A stretch of DNA of 64,000 nucleotides, taken from positions 1,550,001 through 1,614,000 of the forward strand of contig NZ_CP137134.1 of the NCBI RefSeq assembly GCF_033095785.1, written 5' to 3'. Each line of letters opens with the position of its first letter. Position 1 is the first letter of the stretch. Positions 37,371 through 46,472 of the stretch are shown here, piece after piece. Both the position numbers and the translations under genes were made by a program. Origin of the DNA: Nitrosospira sp. Is2 (GTDB lineage Bacteria > Pseudomonadota > Gammaproteobacteria > Burkholderiales > Nitrosomonadaceae). The notes under the pieces are model-generated. The model ran no database searches. It saw only the letters and a list, made by a program, of their open reading frames with translations, and had not been told where the DNA came from.

Positions 37371-37697
37371 ATGAAAAATCATATTATTGCCGCGGCAAGC
37401 GGCGCATTGCTGCTGATTTCCGGCCAGGGAATGGCAGCTGACCTTGATGCTGGCAAGAAGAAAGCGGCTGAGGTTTGCGCCGCATGCCACGGTCCGGATG
37501 GCAACAGTCCCGCTCCCGCCTTTCCTAAGCTGGCTGGGCAGCATGCGAGTTATCTGGCGAAAAGCCTGAACGAGTATAAGTCGGGCACAAGAAAGGATCC
37601 TATCATGGCAGGCATGGCTGCCGCCCTGAGTAAGGAAGACATTGAAAATGTGGCTGCATACTATGCCAGCCAGTCGGGTCTAAAGACCAAATATTAG
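37371..37697 (+). CDS. class I cytochrome c, small periplasmic
   Basis: 108 residues with signal peptide (GALLLISGQGMAADLD), heme motif CAACHG and Met ligand region DPIMAGMAAALSKEDIEN. AAGGAAAG lies 7-10 bases before the ATG. Clearly related to the preceding cytochrome (GQHASYLAKSLNEYK versus GQHAEYLIKALQAYK), so the two arose by duplication. Both end with a YYA segment. The hairpin just after its stop suggests the transcript ends here. Confidence 0.92.
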   Translation: MKNHIIAAASGALLLISGQGMAADLDAGKKKAAEVCAACHGPDGNSPAPAFPKLAGQHASYLAKSLNEYKSGTRKDPIMAGMAAALSKEDIENVAAYYASQSGLKTKY

Positions 37698-37704
37698 ACA
37701 GGAA

Positions 37705-37734
37705 AGCAGACAGGAAATGCACATCCTGTCTGCT
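37705..37734 (+). terminator. 11-bp hairpin after the cytochrome c pair
   Basis: AGCAGACAGGA and TCCTGTCTGCT pair perfectly around an 8-base loop, starting eight bases after the TAG stop. The T-tract is poor (CTATGCCCC), so it is either a weak intrinsic terminator or an mRNA-protecting hairpin. It also lies at the convergence with the DUF1841 gene. Confidence 0.55.
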
Positions 37735-37767
37735 CTATGCCCCTCCGGCTTCAATAATCCGCTTCAC

Positions 37768-38202
37768 CTAGGCATTATTTTCCTGCCGGTCCAGGCATTC
37801 GAAGTACACCCTCGCATCCAGCGCCGTCTGATCGCGTTGCGCCTGCCAGATCATTTCCGCAAGACACTCCATGAGTTGATGTGTGGCGACATGTTCGTCG
37901 CCGGCTTTTTGTAACAGTCCCTGGAAACGTTTGCGGATTCCGGGTGGCTGGTCTATTGAAAGCTGCTCCTTGATGGCCACATGCATGCTCATGTGCAGAA
38001 AGGGGTTGATATCGCCCATTTCGGGCAAATAATCCTTATCCCGGTATCGTTCCGGCGTTTCGAGCATTCGCTGATACTCGGGATGCAATAAAATGATCTC
38101 CAGCGCCATGTCTTCCATGGCGGTAAGCATTTCTCGCTGCCGGTACTTGCGCCAGACGTCAAAAAAAAACTGACGCGCCTGCTCTCTAGAAGGGCTGAAC
38201 AT
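37768..38202 (-). CDS. DUF1841 family protein
   Basis: About 144 residues from the ATG at 38202, which begins MFSPSREQARQFFFDVWRKY, the usual opening of DUF1841; longer in-frame starts add unrelated sequence. It contains INPFLHMSMHVAIKEQLSID and a helical C-terminus. Cytoplasmic, function unknown; in many Betaproteobacteria it sits near nth and small cytochromes as here. It ends within the intergenic convergence with the cytochrome c genes. Confidence 0.85.
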   Translation of the reverse strand: MFSPSREQARQFFFDVWRKYRQREMLTAMEDMALEIILLHPEYQRMLETPERYRDKDYLPEMGDINPFLHMSMHVAIKEQLSIDQPPGIRKRFQGLLQKAGDEHVATHQLMECLAEMIWQAQRDQTALDARVYFECLDRQENNA

Positions 38203-38358
38203 CGACCACTCTGAATACGTCCAGCACGAGCGCGACAAGGAAGTTGCAGGAATAACACCCACCCAAGGCAAAAAAGCATGTCCAAAGGCTTAGCATCACG
38301 ACTGCAACGTTTACCTGGCAAGTGGTTATCATTTTCCGCTGCCGGTTCGTTTGACAAC

Positions 38359-39078
38359 TCATTTGCTGAAGGAGGGCCTAGCAATGGCCGGATCAGAGGC
38401 TTCGTAAGCTGCCGCAGAAGCGATCGGATAAATGCTGTCGGGTTTCTCGAAATTTTTTTCCTTGTACTCGCACAGATCGTTAATGATACAGATCGCGCAT
38501 TTTGGTTTCCTCGCGACGCATGTGTAACGCCCGTGCAGGATGAGCCAGTGATGAGCATCATGGCGAAAACCGGGTGGCACGTTCTTCAGAAGCTTCAGCT
38601 CTACCTCCAGCACAGTTTTTCCGGGTGCGATCCCAGTCCGGTTGGCAACGCGAAAAATATGCGTATCCACCGCCATAGTGGGTTCACCGAAGGCCGTGTT
38701 CAGAATAACGTTGGCGGTTTTCCGTCCCACCCCGGGCAGTTTCTCCAGCTCATCCCGGGTTCGCGGAACTTCACCCCCGTGATGCTGAATCAGCAATTGG
38801 CACGTAGCGAGTATATTCTTGGCCTTGGTCTTGTATAGCCCAATGCTCTTGATAAAATCACGTAGGCTTGCCTCCCCCAGCGCGAGGATTTTTTCGGGTG
38901 TATTTGCGGTGGGAAACAACTTGTGCGTTGCCAGATTTACGCTCTTGTCAGTCGCCTGGGCAGAGAGAATTACCGCAATCAGCAATTCAAATGGCGAGGC
39001 GTACTCCAGTTCAGTAGCGGGATTAGGATTGGCCAACTTAAAGCGTGTAAAAATTTCCTTTCGTTTGTTTGAGTTCAT
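38359..39078 (-). CDS. nth: endonuclease III
   Basis: 239 residues. Bifunctional base-excision repair glycosylase/AP lyase for oxidised pyrimidines. Helix-hairpin-helix LPGVGRKTAN supplies the catalytic lysine, MAVDTHIFRV the aspartate, and the 4Fe-4S loop is C-X6-C-X2-C-X5-C (CVARKPKCAICIINDLC). The C-terminal extension after the cluster (about 25 residues) is longer than in E. coli. rsxB lies 46 bp upstream, a pairing common in this lineage. Confidence 0.96.
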   Translation of the reverse strand: MNSNKRKEIFTRFKLANPNPATELEYASPFELLIAVILSAQATDKSVNLATHKLFPTANTPEKILALGEASLRDFIKSIGLYKTKAKNILATCQLLIQHHGGEVPRTRDELEKLPGVGRKTANVILNTAFGEPTMAVDTHIFRVANRTGIAPGKTVLEVELKLLKNVPPGFRHDAHHWLILHGRYTCVARKPKCAICIINDLCEYKEKNFEKPDSIYPIASAAAYEASDPAIARPSFSK

Positions 39079-39124
39079 GGAAGTCTGAATGAATAATAGC
39101 CAGTGGCTCAGCCTGGATATGCTG

Positions 39125-39829
39125 TTATGTTTTCGTTGGCCCTTGAGTTCGGGTAGCCCTGGCTCGCTCGGCGGTGGCGCGCGACAGCGCGGCTTGAATA
39201 GCTGCTTTTTTACGGTCGCCCGCTACGGATGGGCTATTCGTGACCGTCACGGCTTCAGGCTCCTGCGCCATTCTGGCTTCGTTTTCCCTTTTTTCCCGCT
39301 CAAGCCTTTGCAGCCTGTACCGATAACGTTTCCGCGCATGATCCGCAGCGGCCTTACCGTCCCGCCGCGAGCCGTCATCCGTGTTATCGAACTGATTCCC
39401 GGCGCCGCGCCCAAACCTTTCCCTGGGCATCATGCTGATACAATCCATAGGACAGGGGGCAATACATAACTCGCAGCCGGTGCACTCCGCCGCGATGACA
39501 GTATGCATCTGCTTGGTAGCGCCCACAATCGCATCTACCGGACACGCTTGAATACAGAGGGTGCAGCCTATGCAGGCTTCCTCATTAATCAGCGCGACGA
39601 TCTGAGGCTGGTGCGAACCGTGAGCATGATTAAGGGGTGGCGGGCGCTTACCCAGCAACTCGGCGAGCCTGCGGATACCTTCGTCACCGCCGGGAGGACA
39701 TTGATTGATGTCCGCACGCCCCTCCGCGATTGCCTCTGCGTAAGGCAGACAGCCAGAAAACCCGCATCGCCGGCACTGGGTTTGCGGCAGAATGGCATCA
39801 ATTTCTTCAATCAGCGCATTCTGTTTCAT
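39125..39829 (-). CDS. rsxB: RsxB/RnfB-type ferredoxin, solo
   Basis: About 234 residues from the ATG at 39829, which overlaps the pyrD stop by four bases (ATGA). An N-terminal 4Fe-4S site (TQCRRCGFSGCLPYAEAI) is followed by two bacterial ferredoxin clusters (CIGCTLCIQACPVD; CTGCELCIAPCPMD) and a basic, coiled-coil-like tail with ERARATRTQ. No other Rnf/Rsx subunit is in the window, and the usual N-terminal membrane helix is missing, so it is probably a soluble electron carrier, perhaps for Nth or pyrD-linked chemistry. Confidence 0.88.
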   Translation of the reverse strand: MKQNALIEEIDAILPQTQCRRCGFSGCLPYAEAIAEGRADINQCPPGGDEGIRRLAELLGKRPPPLNHAHGSHQPQIVALINEEACIGCTLCIQACPVDAIVGATKQMHTVIAAECTGCELCIAPCPMDCISMMPRERFGRGAGNQFDNTDDGSRRDGKAAADHARKRYRYRLQRLEREKRENEARMAQEPEAVTVTNSPSVAGDRKKAAIQAALSRATAERARATRTQGPTKT

Positions 39830-40866
39830 TGCGGGCCCATCGGTGAAGAAGCGTCGGGCGCGCATAAAGCTTGTGTCAGCTCCCGCACCAGATCGGGACC
39901 GCGATAGATCAAGCCGCTATAGATTTGTATCAGGCTCGCCCCGGCTTCGATTTTTTCCCTTGCATCCGCTGCACTCATGATACCACCGACCCCAATGATG
40001 GGTAGCGCCCCTTGCAGGGCCACATGCAAACGGCGTATCACGGCAGTGGCGCGCTGGGTCAGCGGCTGCCCGCTTAACCCACCGGGCTCGCTACCATGAG
40101 GGAGTGTTTTCACCTCATCACGGGAAAGGGTGGTGTTGGTGGCGATAACCCCGTCGATCTGATACTCCATTAATAACGCTGCGATCGCATCAATCTGCGA
40201 GGGCTCAAGATCGGGAGCAATTTTAACTGCTACCGGGGTGTATTTCCCATGTTCATCAGCCAGCTTTTGCTGATCCAGTTTCAGCAGGTACAATAAATTG
40301 CTTAACTCCTCCGCGTTTTGCAACTGACGAAGATGGGGCGTGTTGGGTGAAGAGATATTGACAACGATGTACCCCGCATAGCGATACGCTTTGCGCAGGC
40401 AAAACAGATAATCGGCGGCCGCCTTTTCCACTGGGGTATCGAAATTTTTTCCAATATTGATACCGAGTATTCCCCGATAGTCGGCCTGACTCACGTTCGC
40501 GATCAGCCCATCTATGCCTTGATTATTAAATCCCATCCGGTTGATAATGGCCTTGGCCTGAGGTAGACGGAACAACCGCGGTTTCGGGTTTCCCGGTTGG
40601 GGACGGGGCGTCACCGTTCCGATCTCAATAAAGCCGAAGCCGAGTGCCGCGAGCGCTTCGATGTGTTCGCCATCCTTGTCCAGTCCCGCGCCCAACCCGA
40701 CAGGATTGGGGAAGTTGAGGCCCATGACCGTCCTCGATGGGCAAGATATTGGCTCTGCGGCTCGCGAGCCGAACCGTTGGGCCACTTCGAGCGTCTTAAG
40801 GGTAACCCGATGAGCGGTTTCCGGTTCGAGACTGAATAATAACGGACGGAGCAAGGAATAAAGCAT
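39826..40866 (-). CDS. pyrD: dihydroorotate dehydrogenase (quinone), class 2
   Basis: 346 residues. Membrane-associated FMN enzyme of pyrimidine synthesis that passes electrons to quinone. N-terminal helix MLYSLLRPLLFSLEPETAHR is the class 2 membrane-binding part. Motifs include NPVGLGAGLDKDGE, FIEIGTVTPRPQPGNPKPRLFR, NRMGFNN, YIVVNISSPNTP with the catalytic serine, and the FMN phosphate site IIGVGGIMSAADA. First gene of pyrD-rsxB-nth. Confidence 0.96.
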   Translation of the reverse strand: MLYSLLRPLLFSLEPETAHRVTLKTLEVAQRFGSRAAEPISCPSRTVMGLNFPNPVGLGAGLDKDGEHIEALAALGFGFIEIGTVTPRPQPGNPKPRLFRLPQAKAIINRMGFNNQGIDGLIANVSQADYRGILGINIGKNFDTPVEKAAADYLFCLRKAYRYAGYIVVNISSPNTPHLRQLQNAEELSNLLYLLKLDQQKLADEHGKYTPVAVKIAPDLEPSQIDAIAALLMEYQIDGVIATNTTLSRDEVKTLPHGSEPGGLSGQPLTQRATAVIRRLHVALQGALPIIGVGGIMSAADAREKIEAGASLIQIYSGLIYRGPDLVRELTQALCAPDASSPMGPQ

Positions 40867-40991
40867 GCTTCATTTTAACATCCCCGAACGGTTAACCTCC
40901 AAGGGGGAAAGCCGCTGGGCGCGCTCAGCGGTACTACTGCTGTTTATTTATCCATAATCCTCAACCAAAACGAATGCGTGCAGGAACCTCC

Positions 40992-41927
40992 ATGAAGCAA
41001 CTCAGCATATACCTGGCTATGATTCTGATGACGTTATGCTCGAACACCTTCGCGACAACTGAATGGGAAGCCCTTAACCATGAGTTGGAAACGCTCCATC
41101 AGCAGGGTGATTACGGGCGCGCGACCGTGGTAGCGAAAAAGGCCTTGCAGACAGCCGAGCAAACGCTGGATGGGAATCATCCCGATATTGCCACCAGTTT
41201 AAACAGCCTGGCGCTGCTGTACAACGACCAGGCGCAATATGCGCAGGCCGAACCTCTACTCAAGCGTGCGCTGCCAATTTTTGAGAACGCAGTCGGTCAG
41301 GAAACGCCCGAGGTGGCGGCAACCTTGAACAACCTCGCAATGGTGTACAGGAAGCAGGGCCAGTATGCTCAGGCAGAACCCCTCTATAAGCGGGCGCTGG
41401 CAATTGACGAGAAAGTCCATGGACCCGACCACCCAAATGTCGCCATCAGTCTAAACAACCTGGCTCAGCTATATCAGGCGCAGGCGCAGTACGAACAGGC
41501 AGAGCCTTTACTCAAGCGTGCGCTGGAAATTCTCGAAAAAACCCTCGGGCCGAACCACCCGACCGTCGCCATGAGTCTCAACAACCTCGCGCTCCTTCAC
41601 AATGCCCAAAAGCAGTATGCGCAGGCTGAGCCTCTGTACAAGCGCGTTCTCGCTATTTCCAGGAAAACGTTCGGCCCGGACCATCCGAACGTGGCCTTGA
41701 GTTTGAACAATCTGGCGGGGTTATATAAGGATCAAGGCAAATATCCGCAGGCTGAGCCACTTTTCCGCCGGGCGGTGGCAATCTCCGAAAAGTCGCTCGG
41801 CCGGAATCATCCCAATGTCGCAACAAGCCTGGAAAACCTGGCCCAACTTTATCGGGATATCGGTCATGCTGATAAAGCTGAACCATTCGATAAACGCGCG
41901 GCGGCAATCAGGGCTGCCCAAAACTAA
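40992..41927 (+). CDS. secreted tetratricopeptide-repeat protein
   Basis: About 311 residues. The ATG at 40992 follows AGGA by six bases and opens a signal peptide (IYLAMILMTLCSNTFATT). The mature protein is six to seven tandem 42-residue TPRs of the kinesin-light-chain type with the core LNNLAxLY...YAQAEPLxKRAL...HPxVAxS; the last repeat is truncated (AEPFDKRAAAIRAAQN). It should form a periplasmic superhelix for protein binding. Partner unknown. The gene is isolated and divergent from pyrD. Confidence 0.85.
   Translation: MKQLSIYLAMILMTLCSNTFATTEWEALNHELETLHQQGDYGRATVVAKKALQTAEQTLDGNHPDIATSLNSLALLYNDQAQYAQAEPLLKRALPIFENAVGQETPEVAATLNNLAMVYRKQGQYAQAEPLYKRALAIDEKVHGPDHPNVAISLNNLAQLYQAQAQYEQAEPLLKRALEILEKTLGPNHPTVAMSLNNLALLHNAQKQYAQAEPLYKRVLAISRKTFGPDHPNVALSLNNLAGLYKDQGKYPQAEPLFRRAVAISEKSLGRNHPNVATSLENLAQLYRDIGHADKAEPFDKRAAAIRAAQN
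41124..41880 (+). repeat. 126-bp tandem repeats inside TPR gene
   Basis: The 42-residue TPR unit makes an in-frame DNA repeat of 126 bases with about six diverged copies. It follows from the protein architecture. The middle copies (repeats 3 to 6) are the most alike, as expected from unequal crossing-over. Confidence 0.8.
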
Positions 41928-41995
41928 GCTGGTTTCGCAATCAGGACGTGGACGAGTCCGGCAGGCGCCGGCCGGCGCCCGAAAGCCTAGGGCGA

Positions 41996-42751
41996 CTATG
42001 TGGGATAGCGATCTTCCAAATTGCTTAGCGGCATTAGCTGCTCCCATTGCCCGTTAATCAAGCCCTGCAATGGGCGGAAAGCAGCCTTATAAGCCATCTT
42101 CCGGCTATCCTTGATCCAGTATCCCAGATAAAGATAAGGCAGTTTCAATGTCAGGCACAGTTGTGCTTGCCATAAAATATTGTAGGTACCGAAGCTCGCC
42201 CCCGGCACGTCCGGATCGAAAAAAGTATAAACCGACGATATCCCGTCCGGCAGTTCATCAATAATGCTGATCATGCGCAGCTGACCATTTTCGCGAAACT
42301 CGACCAGACGCGAGTTAACGTTACTCGGAAGCAAAAAATGCCGGTACTGCTCGCGGCTGTCACGGTCCATACCTCCCCCGGCGTGGCGTTTTGCCTGGTA
42401 CCGCAGATAGAGTGAATAGTGATCCGGGTGATAATACAAGTCGTGTTGTGTCGCCACCAACTGCTGATGACGCTTCCATGAACGGCGCTGCGTACGACTG
42501 AGAGTCAATCTGTCAGCCACTACCCGTACTGGCATGCAGGCGCGGCAGTTGTCGCAGTAGGGACGATAGGTAAAAGCGCCGCTACGCCGAAAACCCGCCT
42601 GTACCAACTCACCATAAACGCCTGTGTCGATCAGGTGGCTGGGAGTCGCTACCTGGGAGCGCGCCAACTGCTCCGGCAGATAGCTGCATGGATAAGACGC
42701 AGTTGTATAGAACTGTAGCGCCGAAGAAGGAAGATCATTTAACTTGCTCAT
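41996..42751 (-). CDS. bpt: aspartate/glutamate leucyltransferase Bpt
   Basis: About 251 residues from the ATG at 42751. ATE-type aminoacyl-tRNA-protein transferase that adds leucine to N-terminal Asp or Glu, marking proteins for ClpS/ClpAP. The N-terminal YPCSYLPEQLARSQVATP and FTYRPYCDNCRACMPVRV cysteine motifs and the C-terminal YLGYWIKDSRKMAYKAAFRP are diagnostic. Its start overlaps the end of aat by 17 bases, so both leucyl-transfer branches of the N-degron pathway are co-expressed. Confidence 0.93.
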   Translation of the reverse strand: MSKLNDLPSSALQFYTTASYPCSYLPEQLARSQVATPSHLIDTGVYGELVQAGFRRSGAFTYRPYCDNCRACMPVRVVADRLTLSRTQRRSWKRHQQLVATQHDLYYHPDHYSLYLRYQAKRHAGGGMDRDSREQYRHFLLPSNVNSRLVEFRENGQLRMISIIDELPDGISSVYTFFDPDVPGASFGTYNILWQAQLCLTLKLPYLYLGYWIKDSRKMAYKAAFRPLQGLINGQWEQLMPLSNLEDRYPT

Positions 42752-43433
42752 GATCAAGACACCATTTTTCGCCTCGTTGAGGATAGTGTACCAATTCTTT
42801 TAATGTCTGACTAAATTCCTTCCGGGAAATTTCGCGCGCACCGAGAGAAGCGAGATGTTCTGTTTTCATCTGGCAGTCGATCATACCGAAGTCCAAACCC
42901 TGCAATTTTTTCACCAGGTGCACAAGCGCAATTTTGGAAGCGTCGGAAACGCGGGAAAACATCGATTCGCCGAAAAACATTTTTCCCAGGCCAACACCAT
43001 ATAAACCGCCCACCAGTTCGCCCCCTACCCAGGTTTCGACTGAATGGGCAAGACCCATCTCATGGAGTTCTCCGTATGCCGCGATCACTTGCGGGTGAAT
43101 CCAGGTGCCAGTAAGCCCCTTGCGCGGAGCAGCGCATGCCTCCATTACTTGCTTGAATGCGCTATCTGCCCGTATCTCATAGTTCTCTCTCTTCAGCACT
43201 TTCGCCAGCGATCGTGAAATCTTGAGTTCCTCGGGAAACAGCACCATGCGTGGGTCGGGGCTCCACCACAGGATAGGCTCGCCTTCGTTGAACCATGGAA
43301 AAACGCCGCAGCGATAGGCTTCGATTAACCTTGCAGGCGAGAGGTCACCACCAACTGCCAAGAGGCCGTTTGGTCTGGTAAGCGCAGTTTCTAGTGGAGG
43401 AAAGGGCGATTCGGGTCCAAGCCAGGGAATCAT
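42735..43433 (-). CDS. aat: leucyl/phenylalanyl-tRNA-protein transferase
   Basis: 232 residues. It attaches Leu or Phe to N-terminal Arg or Lys of proteins. Family marks: FPPLETALTRPNGLLAVGGD, YRCGVFPWFNEGEPILWWSPDPR, HEMGLAHSVETW, GGLYGVGLGKMFFGESMFS and MIDCQMKTEHLASLGA. Start ATG at 43433. Full length. It precedes bpt, making a compact N-degron operon. Confidence 0.96.
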   Translation of the reverse strand: MIPWLGPESPFPPLETALTRPNGLLAVGGDLSPARLIEAYRCGVFPWFNEGEPILWWSPDPRMVLFPEELKISRSLAKVLKRENYEIRADSAFKQVMEACAAPRKGLTGTWIHPQVIAAYGELHEMGLAHSVETWVGGELVGGLYGVGLGKMFFGESMFSRVSDASKIALVHLVKKLQGLDFGMIDCQMKTEHLASLGAREISRKEFSQTLKELVHYPQRGEKWCLDHEQVK

Positions 43434-43494
43434 CTATACATCCTGAAACTCAAAAAAGCGCTATTTTAAGGTCACAGGTCGCCGAGTTGCAGGA

Positions 43495-44178
43495 CTATGG
43501 GAACAAGGGGCGATAATGCGTGGGATCGGGAACCTGAGCAGATTCAAATCCCGCTCGACGTATTCGGCACGAGTCACATACTCCGCACGCCCGCCCGGCT
43601 TCGTCCGCCTGATAGCAGGATACCGTGAGGCTATAATCCAGACCCAGCAAATTTCCCTGCTCGATTATTTGAGCCTTGGAAAGATTAAGGAGCGGCGCAT
43701 GGATACGTAGCTTCGCGCCCTCTATCGCAGCTTTTGTGGCGAGGTTCGCCATGTTCTCGAACGCGGTGATGTATTCGGGTCGGCAATCGGGATAGCCGGA
43801 GTAATCCACGGCGTTAACCCCGATAAAAATATCAAGGCTCCGGAGCACTTCTGCCCAGGCGAGTGCGAGAGACAACATGATGGTGTTTCGGGCAGGCACG
43901 TACGTGACGGGTATGCCGGGTTTGATTCCCCCAGCCGGTATCGCAGTTGATAAATCGGTCAGAGCCGACCCGCCAAAGGTGGATAAGTCGACTTTGATGA
44001 CCCTGTGCTCAACCGCTCCGATTGAGGTGGCCAGCGCTGCGGCGGCTACGAGTTCCGATACATGCCGCTGCCCGTAATCCACGCTTAGAGCGAAACACTC
44101 ATGGCCCCTACTATGAGCAATGGCGAGCGCAGTCGCGGAATCCAAACCGCCGGACAACAGCACGACCGCCTTAGCCAT
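43495..44178 (-). CDS. queC: 7-cyano-7-deazaguanine synthase QueC
   Basis: About 227 residues from the ATG at 44178 (a TTG lies just before). ATP-dependent conversion of 7-carboxy-7-deazaguanine to preQ0 in queuosine synthesis. PP-loop VVLLSGGLDSATALA, YVPARNTIMLSLALAWAE, and the zinc site CGVCDSCRIRRAGF. It lies 30 bp after queE. Confidence 0.96.
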   Translation of the reverse strand: MAKAVVLLSGGLDSATALAIAHSRGHECFALSVDYGQRHVSELVAAAALATSIGAVEHRVIKVDLSTFGGSALTDLSTAIPAGGIKPGIPVTYVPARNTIMLSLALAWAEVLRSLDIFIGVNAVDYSGYPDCRPEYITAFENMANLATKAAIEGAKLRIHAPLLNLSKAQIIEQGNLLGLDYSLTVSCYQADEAGRACGVCDSCRIRRAGFESAQVPDPTHYRPLFP

Positions 44179-44208
44179 CAAATTCTTGCCAATACATCCT
44201 TCCTGTCG

Positions 44209-44898
44209 TCATCGCCCGGGTCCCTCGCCCCACAGCAATTTATGCAACTGGACCTGCACCCGTACCGGCAGACGGTCACGCAAAACCCATTCAGCCAGCT
44301 CGGCGGGGTCAAGTTTGCCATATACGGGCGAAAATAAAATCGGGCAAATCCGATCCAGCCGGCGCTCGCTCATAACCCCGACCGCCCATTCGTAGTCGCT
44401 TTTATCGCAGAGCACAAACTTCACTTCATCATGGGGTGTCAGGTGATCGAGATTGGACCAGCGGTTCTTGTCCAGCTCGCCAGAACCTGGAGTCTTCAGA
44501 TCGAGGATTCTGGAAACACGCACGTCCGCTTTAGATATATCCAAAGCGCCGCTGGTTTCGAGCGATACCGAATATCCAGCGTCGCACAACAGTCCGAGCA
44601 ACACAGGGCATTCTCTTTGCGCCAGAGGCTCCCCGCCGGTCACGGTCACATGGTCTACGGCGTAACTTGCGATCTCCGCCATAATGGCGGAAATAGATAT
44701 AGGCCGGCCACCATAAAAAGCATACTCGGTATCGCAATAGACGCACCGCAATGGACAACCGGTGAGACGCACGAATATCGTTGGCAGCCCTACCCGGCTC
44801 GTCTCCCCCTGAAGCGAAAGAAAAATCTCGCTGACGCGTAGGGCGCGTTCCGGCGATGCAGAAGCTTGGTTTTCAGCCTGAGCGGAAGTTTGAACCAT
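44209..44898 (-). CDS. queE: 7-carboxy-7-deazaguanine synthase QueE
   Basis: About 229 residues. Radical-SAM enzyme acting before QueC. FLSLQGETSRVGLPTIFVRL, then the cluster motif CPLRCVYCDTEYAF, and TVTGGEPLAQ are visible. Start placed at the ATG 44898; an upstream in-frame GTG at 44922 is possible, neither with a good ribosome-binding site. It follows cpoB on the same strand after 100 bases and is probably the tail of the tol-pal transcript. Confidence 0.94.
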   Translation of the reverse strand: MVQTSAQAENQASASPERALRVSEIFLSLQGETSRVGLPTIFVRLTGCPLRCVYCDTEYAFYGGRPISISAIMAEIASYAVDHVTVTGGEPLAQRECPVLLGLLCDAGYSVSLETSGALDISKADVRVSRILDLKTPGSGELDKNRWSNLDHLTPHDEVKFVLCDKSDYEWAVGVMSERRLDRICPILFSPVYGKLDPAELAEWVLRDRLPVRVQVQLHKLLWGEGPGR

Positions 44899-44997
44899 TT
44901 CTGGCAATGGCGTTAACAGCACGAAATGTCAAGTAGAGGCATGTCCTCTTAAGTCCGTTGCGAGCGCGACCGGATCTCCGCAGGTTCCCCCGACACG

Positions 44998-45912
44998 CTA
45001 CTTCAAATTGGCCAGGCGGCGCTTGGCTTTCTCGGCCGCCTCGCTTCCCGGATACTTGGCGATAAGGGTTTCGAGCGTTTTTTTGGCAGCAGCTTTTTTA
45101 TTCGTTTCCTGGTGGCTGCTGGCAATATTGAGCATCGCGTCCGGAGCCTTGGCGCTGTCCGGATAATTGCTGAGTAATTTCTCCTGCGCAGTAATAGCGT
45201 TTTTGAAATCACGCAGGGCGTAATAAGAGTTACCGATCCAGTATTGAGCGCTCGGCACGAAATTTGATGCCGGGTAGCTCTTGATGAACTTGTTGAACTG
45301 AGAAATAGCGTCCTTGTATTTCCCGGCCTTGAACAGGCTGTAAGCCGCCTCATACGCCTGGTTCTCAGCACTGTCAGCCGGCGCAGCAGCGCCCGAACTT
45401 GAGGCCGGTGCGGAAGAAGGAACGACAGCCACCGGAGCGGGGGCCATGGCTACGGTCCCTGCATCCGTTTCCGGTACGCTGTCGACACCAGTCGCTGAAT
45501 GCGCGTCAGGCTCCTTCTCTTTAGGTCCGGGTGCGGCAGATTCTGAACCCCCGGTTTCGCTGCGCTGTTCCAGTCGCCTCAACCGATCATCCAGATCAAT
45601 ATAAAAATCCTTCTGCCGCTTCTGTGTCAATTCGCTCTCATTGCCCAACACTTCGATCTGGCCCTGCAATTTGTTCAGCTCAAGCCTCAGAGTCTCGATC
45701 TGGTTATGCAGGTCCAACAGCGGTTGGCTGCTGAGTGCTTCATCCAGTTTAATAATGCGGGCGTCAAGCGCCTGCACCTGGTTGCGCAAATCCGCGATCA
45801 GGGCCTGCTGCGAAGCGATCTGCTTGCGCGCTTCTTCGTCGTCGAACAGACCAGCGTAACTCGCGTTACTACCGATCAGAACCAACAATAAAAAAGCGCG
45901 CAACCGCATCAT
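44998..45912 (-). CDS. cpoB: Tol-Pal system cell division coordinator CpoB (YbgF)
   Basis: 304 residues. Signal peptide, an N-terminal coiled coil (IASQQALIADLRNQVQALDA onward) for trimerisation, an A/P/S-rich linker, and a C-terminal TPR domain (AYSLFKAGKYKDAISQFNKF, VPSAQYWIGNSYYALRDFKN). It links peptidoglycan synthesis with outer-membrane constriction. The start shares a base with the pal stop (TAATG), so the two are coupled. Confidence 0.94.
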   Translation of the reverse strand: MMRLRAFLLLVLIGSNASYAGLFDDEEARKQIASQQALIADLRNQVQALDARIIKLDEALSSQPLLDLHNQIETLRLELNKLQGQIEVLGNESELTQKRQKDFYIDLDDRLRRLEQRSETGGSESAAPGPKEKEPDAHSATGVDSVPETDAGTVAMAPAPVAVVPSSAPASSSGAAAPADSAENQAYEAAYSLFKAGKYKDAISQFNKFIKSYPASNFVPSAQYWIGNSYYALRDFKNAITAQEKLLSNYPDSAKAPDAMLNIASSHQETNKKAAAKKTLETLIAKYPGSEAAEKAKRRLANLK

Positions 45913-46427
45913 TACTCGCCCTGGTAGCGAATATCGACGCGGCGGTTTTCGGCCCAGGAGGCCTCATCGTGGCCTGTGCCGCGAGGTTTCTCCTCACCGA
46001 GACTGACGGATTCAATTTGAGATTCCTTGGCGCCCGACAGCGTCATTGCATATCTTACGGCGTCGGCCCGACGCTGACCCAGTGCAAGGTTGTATTCCCG
46101 GCTGCCGCGCTCGTCGGTGTTACCCTGCAAAAGAACTCTGGCGTTTGGGTTGCTGCGAAGATACCCGGCATGCGCGCCCGCGAGCGATTTATATTCATCC
46201 TTTACAACGTAACTGTCGAAGTCGAAATAAACGCTCCGTCGGGACAGAATATTATTCGGATCCGTGAGTGGATTGAGACTCGGCGCGGCTTCCGTCGTCG
46301 CTCGAGGAGCTTCCGTCGCCGGTTTGCCGCCCACGGACTTGTCTTCGACATCCGCACCAGGCTTCGTGGTCTTGCTCGCGCACGCCGTCAAAAGACAGAT
46401 CAATAACACGCCTACAACTTTTTTCAT
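45912..46427 (-). CDS. pal: peptidoglycan-associated lipoprotein Pal
   Basis: 171 residues. Lipobox LTACAS places the acylated cysteine at 16. The OmpA domain binds peptidoglycan: VYFDFDSYVVKDEYKSL, LLQGNTDERGSREYNLALGQ, RRADAVRYAM. Outer-membrane anchor of the Tol-Pal system. ATG at 46427 has GAAAGGAAAT upstream. It follows tolB by about 45 bases, in which ATGCTAGTT is repeated in tandem. Confidence 0.96.
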   Translation of the reverse strand: MKKVVGVLLICLLTACASKTTKPGADVEDKSVGGKPATEAPRATTEAAPSLNPLTDPNNILSRRSVYFDFDSYVVKDEYKSLAGAHAGYLRSNPNARVLLQGNTDERGSREYNLALGQRRADAVRYAMTLSGAKESQIESVSLGEEKPRGTGHDEASWAENRRVDIRYQGE

Positions 46428-46472
46428 TTCATTTCCTTTCAGGTTGACTAAAAAATGCGGATGCTAGTTATG

